From: CAYJII01 sp964370225
Lineage (GTDB): Bacteria; Bacillota; Clostridia; Oscillospirales; Ruminococcaceae
Length of the DNA: 57,272 nucleotides
Direction of reading: 5' to 3'
Assembly: GCA_964370225.1 (NCBI GenBank)
Contig: CAYJII010000012.1
Coordinates: 1-57,272 of the forward strand
The notes under the pieces are model-generated. The model was not told the DNA's origin. It ran no database searches and saw only the letters and a program-made list of their open reading frames with translations. The position numbers and the translations under genes are program-made. Shown in pieces: positions 48,886 to 56,124 of the stretch (position 1 is the first letter of the stretch; each line of letters starts with the position of its first letter).

Positions 48886-50298
48886 ATGAAAAAAGTATTA
48901 GCTTTGTTATTAGCTGCAGCTATGATGACAGCGACATTCGCAGGTTGTAGCACATCTACAGACGGTGGAGATGCAGGCACAGATGGCGGCGACGGAGGTT
49001 CTGCAGAAGGAAAAGAAGTTGTTCGTGTAGTTGTACCTGGTATCAGCGAAGAGGAAACTACTGACCCAATTACAGGTATCGTTTCAAAAGGTTTACCACA
49101 ATTTGAAGAATTTCTAGAAGCAGAAATTCCAGAGTACGACATTGACCTTATCAGTATCCCTTGGGATGGCTGGATTCAAAAACTAGAAGCAATGGTTCTT
49201 GCAGACGAAATGGATGTTGGTTTCTTTACAAACCAAGTAGCAGTTCCTGACTGGTACCAAGATTTAACACCATTCCTAGACAATGATGCAGAGGTAAATC
49301 ACAGCACTTTAAGCGATATTTATGTTGAACCAGCGGTTCATTATACATACTACAAAACTTACAACTATCCAGAAGCTACTGATCAAGTGTTCGGTCTGCC
49401 TATGACAATGGCTTGTAATGTTATCGTTTATGACAAATTACTATTCGAGCAATGGGGAATGGCTGAACCAGAGGCTGGCGTTACTATGGAAGAATTAGTA
49501 GAAATGTCAAGTAAAATGACTGGTGAAAACCCAGAAACTGGCGACCAAAACTATGGCGCATACGTTGCTTCCATGTGGATGGAGTGGTTCTTAATCAGTT
49601 ACGATGGCGTTAAAACTATCGAAAGCGACACTATGATGCTAAACGAACTAGATATGACTGAATATGTTGATTACATTAAAGATTCACCAGAAGTACTTAA
49701 CTACTTCGAGCAAATGGAAACTTTAGTTGCTAACTCACCAGAAGGCGTTTCAACTGGTGCTGGTGCAGAAAAATTCTTTACTGCTGACAACGACATCGCA
49801 ATCAACTTTAACGTTAATGGTATTTCAGGCGCAATCCAAAAATATATGGTTGCTGAACATACAGAAATAACTGACAGATTTATTCCTATAGTTATTCCTA
49901 CTGGGGATAATGGACAACAAGGATTCCCAGAATTCTTCCGTTTCTCAATTGCTAAAGAAGCAAATAATGCTGATGCTGCTTGGGATGTTGTTAAAACATT
50001 AACTACTGACCCGGAAATCGTTGACTTCTACCTAACTAACTACGCATCTGACAAAGTTTCTGCTTTACTTGACACTAGCGATATTCCTCTAATGCAAACA
50101 GACTACAACCAAATGCGTCTAGAGCATCAAATGAACAGTATGTTTATCACTGATGACTACTGGAACTGGAGAACTCCTGCACAAGCTTCAAACAACTTAA
50201 TTCTATCAAAAGAGCTAACTGCAGAAGAAGCAAGAACTCATTTCTATGATGGTGTTACTACTTGGGTAAATGATACCAAAGCTCAATTAGGACAATAA
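48886..50298 (+). CDS. Extracellular solute-binding protein of a sugar ABC importer (family 1)
   Basis: Lipoprotein of 470 residues: the signal MKKVLALLLAAAMMTATFAGC ends at C21, followed by a glycine/aspartate-rich linker. The mature part has the family-1 sugar-binding fold, with NVIVYDKLLFEQWGM (about residues 180-194) and AAWDVVKTLTTDPEIVDFYL (about 365-384). AAAGGAGAG precedes the ATG. It lies 41 bases after the GH-A-like gene and is followed by two permease genes, so its ligand is probably an oligosaccharide or glycoside processed by the surrounding enzymes. Confidence 0.9.
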   Translation: MKKVLALLLAAAMMTATFAGCSTSTDGGDAGTDGGDGGSAEGKEVVRVVVPGISEEETTDPITGIVSKGLPQFEEFLEAEIPEYDIDLISIPWDGWIQKLEAMVLADEMDVGFFTNQVAVPDWYQDLTPFLDNDAEVNHSTLSDIYVEPAVHYTYYKTYNYPEATDQVFGLPMTMACNVIVYDKLLFEQWGMAEPEAGVTMEELVEMSSKMTGENPETGDQNYGAYVASMWMEWFLISYDGVKTIESDTMMLNELDMTEYVDYIKDSPEVLNYFEQMETLVANSPEGVSTGAGAEKFFTADNDIAINFNVNGISGAIQKYMVAEHTEITDRFIPIVIPTGDNGQQGFPEFFRFSIAKEANNADAAWDVVKTLTTDPEIVDFYLTNYASDKVSALLDTSDIPLMQTDYNQMRLEHQMNSMFITDDYWNWRTPAQASNNLILSKELTAEEARTHFYDGVTTWVNDTKAQLGQ

Positions 50299-50310
50299 TA
50301 GTAATTAACT

Positions 50311-50340
50311 TGGGGTATTAGGGGCAACCCTAATACCCCA
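50311..50340 (+). terminator. Strong GCAA-loop hairpin between binding protein and permease genes
   Basis: Perfect 13-base arms (50311-50323 and 50328-50340) enclose a GCAA tetraloop of the stable GNRA class. Only a weak T-rich tract follows. It likely protects the upstream message or partly stops transcription, giving more binding protein than permease. Confidence 0.8.
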
Positions 50341-50363
50341 TTAATTTTAGTGGAGGTATAATA

Positions 50364-51275
50364 ATGAGCAAGAAAAAATATAAAGAGTATCTAACGTGGT
50401 ACTTATTGCTTTTAATCCCCATAGTGGGAACACTAATGTTTAATATTTATCCGTTAGCACAAACGATAATCGATAGTCTTCAAAATACAAAAAACACATT
50501 TATCGGACTGGTTAACTACAATATTCTTTTTAATGATGATGAATTTATTAAAGCAGTTGGTAACACGTTATACATGGCTGTTTTGGGGGTTGGGTTTAAC
50601 ATTCCAATAGCTTTTGTTATAGCAAATATGTTAAATAATGTCCCTGTTGCAAAAAATGTATACAAAGTAGTTTTTTTATTACCAATGGTTATGTCGATGA
50701 TTACTGCTGCTACTTTATTTGAATATTTGTTAGCACCAGGTGAAGAGGGCATAATTAATCACTTGTTAAGCTACCTAGGTGTTGGACCTTATAGCTTTTT
50801 TAGTGACCCGAGTTCTTCTAGAGAATCACTAATACTGATGGTTGTTTGGAAAGGTATGGGTTATAATGTAATCATGTTCTTTGCAGGGCTTCAAGCAGTA
50901 CCAAGAGAGTTGTATGAAGCTGCAAAAATAGATGGTGCAAGCGAAATAAAACAATGGCTTTACATCACAATCCCAAGTGTAAAAGGAACTTTTGCCTTTG
51001 TTTTAATAACTTCGACAATTGCAGCGTTAAAACGCTTTACAGACGTATATGCTATCAGTGGTGAAACAGGTAACCCCGCAGGTTCACTCATCACGCTCAT
51101 GCTTTACGTATATAGGTACTCATTCTCGACCCTTAACTATAAAGATTTAGGAAGAGCGTCGGCAGCGTCAGTTGTTTTGTTCGTGATTATTCTGATTATC
51201 ACATTAGTTAACTTTAGACTAACTTCAAAAGATAATAAAGAAACAAATATCAAAAAAGTTAGAAGGAGGAAATAA
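50364..51275 (+). CDS. Sugar ABC transporter permease, MalF/UgpA type
   Basis: Membrane subunit of 303 residues with six helices. It has LLIPIVGTLMFNIYPLAQTIIDSL near the start and the ATPase-contacting EAA loop ELYEAAKIDGASEIKQWLYITIPSVKG (about residues 190-216). The tail is strongly basic. GGAGG precedes the ATG. It pairs with the next gene, two bases downstream. Confidence 0.92.
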   Translation: MSKKKYKEYLTWYLLLLIPIVGTLMFNIYPLAQTIIDSLQNTKNTFIGLVNYNILFNDDEFIKAVGNTLYMAVLGVGFNIPIAFVIANMLNNVPVAKNVYKVVFLLPMVMSMITAATLFEYLLAPGEEGIINHLLSYLGVGPYSFFSDPSSSRESLILMVVWKGMGYNVIMFFAGLQAVPRELYEAAKIDGASEIKQWLYITIPSVKGTFAFVLITSTIAALKRFTDVYAISGETGNPAGSLITLMLYVYRYSFSTLNYKDLGRASAASVVLFVIILIITLVNFRLTSKDNKETNIKKVRRRK

Positions 51276-51277
51276 TA

Positions 51278-52117
51278 ATGCATAAAAAACATAATATAGC
51301 ACATTTTGTTTATTATACTGTGCTAACAATTTTTTCTCTTTCCATATTACTGCCATTTTTCTGGCTAGTATCAACTAGTTTAGATAAAATGGATACGTAT
51401 TCGTTACCGTTCCCTCCAAGACTGTTACCACATAACTTTACTTTTTTCAACTACGAGCTAGCATTGCAAAATATTCCGATACTAGAATATTTACTTAATA
51501 CGGTAATAATCGTGTTAATAAGTGTAGCGCTGAATATATTTATTTCTTCAATCAGTGGATTTGCACTATCAAAAGGACGCTTCCCTGGAAAAAACATTAT
51601 ACTTTTATTCATCCTTTCCAGTATGATGGTACCATTTGAAAGTAAATTGCTACCAACATATAGTATAATTAATGAAATTGGTCTTAGCAATAATTTCTTA
51701 GGTGTAGTTTTACCCGGTGTTATGACAAACGCTATGTTTATCTTCTTTATTAAGAATTTCTGTGATAGTTTACCTAGTGATTTGTATGAAGCGGGCGTAA
51801 TAGACGGTGCAGGCAAATTTAGAATTTATGCGCAAATTTTCTTGCCTCTAATGGGCCCCGTTATCGCAACATTAATCGTGCTAGATGTTATCGGTGTTTG
51901 GAATGACCTATTATGGCCAATGGTAGTTTTGACAGATAGTAATCTGCAAACAATCCAACTTGGGCTAGTACGTTATAACACAGGTTCAAACGGAGCTGTG
52001 CATGCTGGTATAAATACTGCATTATCAATAATGAGTATATTGCCACTATCATTAGTGTTCTGCTTCATGCAACGATATATTGTTCAAAGTATCGCAGCTA
52101 GTGGTATGAAACAATAA
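51278..52117 (+). CDS. Sugar ABC transporter permease, MalG/UgpE type
   Basis: Second membrane subunit, 279 residues with six helices. Typical segments are LPFFWLVSTSLDKMDTYSLPFPPRLLP (about residues 25-51), SISGFALSKGRFPGKN (about 90-105), the EAA loop DLYEAGVIDGAGKFRIYAQIFLPLMGP (about 168-194) and the final QRYIVQSIAASGMKQ. No ATPase gene is found in the window, so a shared MsmX-type ATPase is presumably used. Confidence 0.92.
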   Translation: MHKKHNIAHFVYYTVLTIFSLSILLPFFWLVSTSLDKMDTYSLPFPPRLLPHNFTFFNYELALQNIPILEYLLNTVIIVLISVALNIFISSISGFALSKGRFPGKNIILLFILSSMMVPFESKLLPTYSIINEIGLSNNFLGVVLPGVMTNAMFIFFIKNFCDSLPSDLYEAGVIDGAGKFRIYAQIFLPLMGPVIATLIVLDVIGVWNDLLWPMVVLTDSNLQTIQLGLVRYNTGSNGAVHAGINTALSIMSILPLSLVFCFMQRYIVQSIAASGMKQ

Positions 52118-52138
52118 TTAAACAATACTTAAAAATAG

Positions 52139-52200
52139 CTACTTCTACAACTATAAAATCTAATGTAATTGTAGAAGTAGAATTTTATACTTTTTTTTAA
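52139..52200 (+). terminator. Probable terminator or attenuator after the permease genes
   Basis: CTACTTCTACAA (52139-52150) pairs perfectly with TTGTAGAAGTAG (52169-52180) around an 18-base loop; a run of eight or more T comes 10 bases later. The next gene begins only 15 bases beyond, so some read-through is expected. Confidence 0.6.
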
Positions 52201-52214
52201 CGAAAAGATGTGAT

Positions 52215-52760
52215 ATGATGGTAAAAAAAGCAGAGATAGTCGACATAAAAGCGAAAGTTCGTAATATTTTGCGTGAGTGCTCATACTCCATAAGCGAAAA
52301 TGAATTTCAAATGATGGACATAGCAGATTTTGGTTTGAGCGATATATATAATGAAGGCGCAGAAATTATTTCATTGCTTGATACTGAAAAATTAGCACTA
52401 AGACTTTTGGTTTTGTTGCCTTGGCAAACCGAGCCTGAGCATTGGCACGAGAGTGTCGGAGAAATTTTAGGCAAAGAGGAAACTTTGCGAGTGGTTTCAG
52501 GTGAACTATTAGTGTTTATTGAGGGTGAAGATAATATGAAGCTTGGAAAAATTCCAGAAAAAAATGCTGAGTATTATACCTGCAAAAACGAAATACTGCT
52601 AAAACAAAACGAGTATATTACATTTATCCCTGGGGAAAAACATTGGTTCCAAGCGATGGAGAAACCTGTGGCATTCCTTTCAATTTCAACAACTGCAATT
52701 GATGCAAAAGACCCATTTACAAATAAAAACATTGTTAGAACAACCGTTATAGAAGATTAA
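52215..52760 (+). CDS. Cupin-fold protein, D-lyxose ketol-isomerase family
   Basis: Protein of 181 residues with a single cupin barrel. LLPWQTEPEHWHES (about residues 72-85) gives the first metal-binding histidines, GKEETLRVVSGELLVFIEG (about 90-108) follows, and YITFIPGEKHWFQA (about 135-148) gives the last histidine. The LPxQTxPEHxH plus GKEETxR pattern is that of D-lyxose/D-mannose isomerases, which interconvert D-lyxose and D-xylulose. The ribosome site is weak and there are adjacent ATG codons at 52215 and 52218. Its role in this locus would be aldose-ketose conversion of the imported sugar; substrate not certain. Confidence 0.72.
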   Translation: MMVKKAEIVDIKAKVRNILRECSYSISENEFQMMDIADFGLSDIYNEGAEIISLLDTEKLALRLLVLLPWQTEPEHWHESVGEILGKEETLRVVSGELLVFIEGEDNMKLGKIPEKNAEYYTCKNEILLKQNEYITFIPGEKHWFQAMEKPVAFLSISTTAIDAKDPFTNKNIVRTTVIED

Positions 52761-52781
52761 AGGCAAAATGAGGTGCTACTA

Positions 52782-54047
52782 ATGAGTAAGACAAATTATG
52801 AAATTAAAGATGTAGATTTTTACATCAATGGTGCAAAAACTTACAGCGAAATTAAAGATAGTGACCCAAATGTACATGGATTGCTATTTAATGCAAGATT
52901 TATTCAAGGCATTTTCGATGATAAAAATCCTGCTAATAAAGGTAAATATGACCGTTTTGGTAAAATATTTGATGCAAATGCACACACAAAAGATATGATT
53001 GATAATTTGCAAGCTTGGTACGATAGTGGAATTCGTGCTATTACAATTGGAATGCAGGGTGGAGGACCTATTTTCACTTATGATGATTGGTCTGTAATCG
53101 ACAGTGGAAGCTTCTCAAAAGACGGAAAGACTTTATCAGAAGATTATGCCACTCGCTTAACTGATGTTATAAAAGCTTGTGACGAAATAGGAATTATCGT
53201 TATTGTCAGCGTATTATACCAAGCACAGGCTCATCTGCTAAATGACGGTGTTGCTTTAGTTGAGTCGATAAAAACTACATGCAAGTTCTTAAAGTCGCTA
53301 CCATATAACAATATTATTATAGAAGTAGCGAATGAATATGATGTAGGGGATTTTAGAAATCATCCGATGATATCACAACCAGAGTGCATGGCAAACTTAA
53401 TTTGCTTAGCACGTGAGTGGAGTTCAAATCGCTTTGCAGTAGGCTCCAGTGGTGGAGGTGGAACTTACCATAAAATAGTAGCAGAGTATAGCGATGTTAT
53501 TTTGTTACATGGAAATGATTTGCGCCCAGAAGAGTACTCAAGAATGATTAATAAAGCACAAAGTGATTTTCCAAATAAACCTATAGTTTGTAACGAGGAT
53601 TCTCCGTTGTATGATCAGCTTACAGTCAGTTACCATACCCACACATCATGGGGATATTATAACGACTTTACAAAGCAAGAACCACCAGCATTTTGGAACA
53701 TTCGCAAAGGTGAAGATGAATTTTTTGCAAAACGCTTAACTGATATAATTTACGGAAAAGCTATTGGAGAAAATGAGTAATATCTAGAAGGGCTTGATGA
53801 AACTGACGCTATAGAAGGTAGATATTATGTAAAAGTAGCAGCACTTTATCCTAAGCAAATCGATTATGTTGAGTTTTATGAAGATGATAAGAAATTAAAT
53901 ACTTCTTTTGACGCTCCATTTTTGATGTTTTCACTCACCACATGGGAGCAAAAACCTTATATTCCTACCGCTAATGCAAAAGTTTTTACGGCGAAAGTAC
54001 ATTTGACAGGCGGAAAAGTAATTGGGCTTGAGAGAAAACTAAAATAG
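52782..54047 (+). pseudogene. Second GH-A-like TIM-barrel paralogue, interrupted by an in-frame TAA
   Basis: Close relative of the protein at 47585-48844. The open part (52782-53780, 332 residues) contains the full barrel with IIEVANEYD (E185) and PIVCNEDSP (E272). A TAA at 53778-53780 then stops it. The same frame continues without another stop for 88 codons to a TAG at 54045-54047, and this part (YLEGLDETD, ALYPKQIDYVEFYEDD, ending LERKLK) matches the paralogue's C-terminal Ig-like domain. A barrel-only product could still be made, or the stop could be a sequencing error. The start is ATG 52782 with GAGGTG upstream. Confidence 0.75.
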
Positions 54048-54059
54048 GAGGATAATGAC

Positions 54060-55016
54060 GTGCAAAACAAATATTCGATAATCACAGGTTTTATGGGCCT
54101 TGTAAAAGATAGATTTATAGATTACCAACCAGCAAGAACTATGGAAGAAATGGTGAAAATGGCATCAAAAATTAAGGGTTGTTCTGGATTAGAAGTTGTA
54201 TATCCGCAAAATTTTACTGACCCTAAAGAATTAAAAAAACTGCTTGGTGCATACAATTTAGGCGTGTCTACTGTTAATCTAAATGTAAAAGGTGAAGAGT
54301 ACTGGAGATACGGCTCGTTTACAAGTACAGATCCTGTTATACGCCAACGTGCATTAGATAGAATGAAACAAGCGATCGATTGCGCTGCTGAGCTTGAATG
54401 TGGGATTGTTACATGCGCATTATTAAACGATGGTTCGGATTATCCATTTGAAATTGACTACAAAGAAGCGTTTGAAAATGCACTTGAGGGCATCACAAAA
54501 GCTGCTGAATATAATCCGGATATTAAGATTAGCTTAGAGTACAAACAATCAGAACCACGCATCCACTGTTTTTTAAATAATGCTGGAAAAATGGCTTACT
54601 TTTTACAGCTGACAGGCAAAGATAATGTCGGAGTTACACTTGATGTTGGACATGCACTACAGTGCTTAGAAGTGCCAGCAGATTCAGCTGCATTCTTAGG
54701 AGCGACAGGTAAACTGTTTTATGTGCATGTTAATGATAACTATAGAAACTGGGACTGGGACATGGTGCCGGGTATGGTTAACTTCTGGGATTATATCGAG
54801 TTTGCGTACACATTACGTGAGCTAAAGTATGATGGATGGATTACAGCGGATGTATTCCCACAACGCTATGACCCAATTCAAATTATGGAAAAAACGTTTA
54901 GTTGGATGGATGATATTTTTGCAATTGCTGATAAAATTGATAGAACAAAATTAAAACAAATGCAAAATGAATTAAAAACATTTGAAATTATGGATTACAT
55001 AAGAAGTTTAATATAA
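54060..55016 (+). CDS. Sugar phosphate isomerase/epimerase-like TIM-barrel protein
   Basis: Xylose-isomerase-like AP_endonuc_2 family protein of 318 residues. Probable metal ligands are in ISLEYKQSEPR (about residues 160-170), VTLDVGHAL (about 195-203), FYVHVNDNYRNWDWD (about 219-233) and ITADVFPQRYD (about 260-270). The family includes hydroxypyruvate isomerase, tagatose and inosose epimerases; the exact substrate cannot be told. The start is GTG 54060, with GGAGG eight bases before it. It begins 12 bases after the end of the broken GH-A-like gene. Confidence 0.82.
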   Translation: MQNKYSIITGFMGLVKDRFIDYQPARTMEEMVKMASKIKGCSGLEVVYPQNFTDPKELKKLLGAYNLGVSTVNLNVKGEEYWRYGSFTSTDPVIRQRALDRMKQAIDCAAELECGIVTCALLNDGSDYPFEIDYKEAFENALEGITKAAEYNPDIKISLEYKQSEPRIHCFLNNAGKMAYFLQLTGKDNVGVTLDVGHALQCLEVPADSAAFLGATGKLFYVHVNDNYRNWDWDMVPGMVNFWDYIEFAYTLRELKYDGWITADVFPQRYDPIQIMEKTFSWMDDIFAIADKIDRTKLKQMQNELKTFEIMDYIRSLI

Positions 55017-55031
55017 GCTAAGGATATAATT

Positions 55032-55742
55032 ATGAATAACAAATTTATTGCAGTAACTGAAACAGCACCTTATGTAATACTGAAAATGGCAGATGCTAAA
55101 ACAAAAAATCTTTTAACCAAAGAAAAAATGCGCGAGCTAATTGATGTGATTAGTAGATATGAGATTAATGATAGCTTTAAATTTGCAATAATCACAGGAG
55201 AAGATGATTGCTTTTGCATGGGCGGAAATTTAGGCGATAGATTTACACAAAACAGCGAAGATATCCTCGCTTTTGCTGATTTACTTATGCAGTTGCATGT
55301 AAAAATTAAAAAGAGCAATTTAATCTTTTTAGCTGCTGTGAATGGAGATGTTGGCGGCGGTGGCATGAGCATAGTTGATGCTTGTGATTTTGCAGTAGCG
55401 TGCGAAAACGCTCAGTTTACATATCCGGAGTCGCTAAATGGCTTAGCTCCCATGATGTCTATTGTTGGTGTCAGCAATAATGTACCTGCTAAAAAGAGCA
55501 TGGAGTTATTTGCTTTTGGCGGTAAAATGACTGCAAATGAAGCGCTTAATCTTATGCTTGTGAACAAAATTGTAGATACAGATTTGATTGAGCAGAGCAT
55601 TAAATATTTATCACCGCTCAATGAAAATAACCAATTAGCGTACAAACTATGCAAAGAATATTACCAGGCATCATATTCGCTATCATATGAAGAAAAACTT
55701 AATATAGGTAAGCATTACTTAGTATCGATGTTAAAGCTATGA
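55032..55742 (+). CDS. Crotonase-fold (enoyl-CoA hydratase/isomerase family) protein
   Basis: Protein of 236 residues. FAIITGEDDCFCMGGNLGDRF (about residues 51-71) and AAVNGDVGGGGMSIVDACDFAVA (about 100-122) are the two oxyanion-hole segments of the crotonase superfamily, followed by ENAQFTYPESLNGLAP. It is short for an enoyl-CoA hydratase (usually near 260) and no CoA ligase or dehydrogenase gene is nearby, so a different reaction on a non-CoA or CoA-bound acid is possible. Last gene of the operon, 15 bases after the isomerase, before a terminator. Confidence 0.82.
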   Translation: MNNKFIAVTETAPYVILKMADAKTKNLLTKEKMRELIDVISRYEINDSFKFAIITGEDDCFCMGGNLGDRFTQNSEDILAFADLLMQLHVKIKKSNLIFLAAVNGDVGGGGMSIVDACDFAVACENAQFTYPESLNGLAPMMSIVGVSNNVPAKKSMELFAFGGKMTANEALNLMLVNKIVDTDLIEQSIKYLSPLNENNQLAYKLCKEYYQASYSLSYEEKLNIGKHYLVSMLKL

Positions 55743-55777
55743 TAAGTGAATATAACTTCTATGTGAAAAATGTAATT

Positions 55778-55820
55778 AATAACCAAGTAACAATATTATA
55801 AATTGTTACTTGGTTATTTT
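55778..55820 (+). terminator. Terminator of the sugar-use operon
   Basis: A perfect 16-base inverted repeat (55778-55793 and 55803-55818) with a 9-base loop and T-rich end. Confidence 0.92.
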
Positions 55821-55858
55821 GTTATGGTGTTATTATGTAAATTATATGGAGGCTAAAT

Positions 55859-55930
55859 ATGCTTTGTTTAGTCATGAAAAGAGTGGAAACAAGAAATAGC
55901 GCATATGCAAGTGCGATAAAATACAGATAA
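55859..55930 (+). CDS. Possible very small protein (23 codons)
   Basis: The frame MLCLVMKRVETRNSAYASAI plus three residues is preceded by GGAGG at 8 bases distance, as strong a ribosome site as those of the real genes nearby. No family recognised and no promoter or hairpin assigned; it may be chance or a remnant. Confidence 0.25.
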   Translation: MLCLVMKRVETRNSAYASAIKYR

Positions 55931-56020
55931 ATTTATTATATTATACAAAATATATAATAAATATGAAAAAATAATAGTAAAAAAGCAGTTTATTGAAAAA
56001 TGCTAAAATATTTATTCAAA

Positions 56021-56059
56021 TGTAACCTAAATGTAACATTGATGTTATATACTTGTGTC
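56021..56059 (+). promoter_or_regulatory. Pho-box-like 11-base repeats and -10 box before the secreted protein
   Basis: TGTAAC, TGTAAC, TGTTAT and TGTGTC start at 56021, 56032, 56043 and 56054, exactly 11 bases apart. A TATACT -10 box lies at 56048-56053, identical to that of pstS. Repeats in both promoters keep the same phase to the -10 box (16 and 27 bases upstream). The hexamers face the opposite way to those at pstS, so activation or repression cannot be told. Confidence 0.5.
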
Positions 56060-56124
56060 ATAACAAGAGTTAATGAAACAGAACAAACATAAACTCACAA
56101 AATATCGAATAGGGGATAAGTAAT

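Larger units (their letters stand above)
55743..56124. other. Intergenic region before the secreted repeat protein
   Basis: These 382 AT-rich bases hold the operon terminator (55778-55820), a 23-codon open frame with a good ribosome site (55859-55930), and a Pho-box-like array overlapping a -10 box (56021-56059). Confidence 0.6.
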
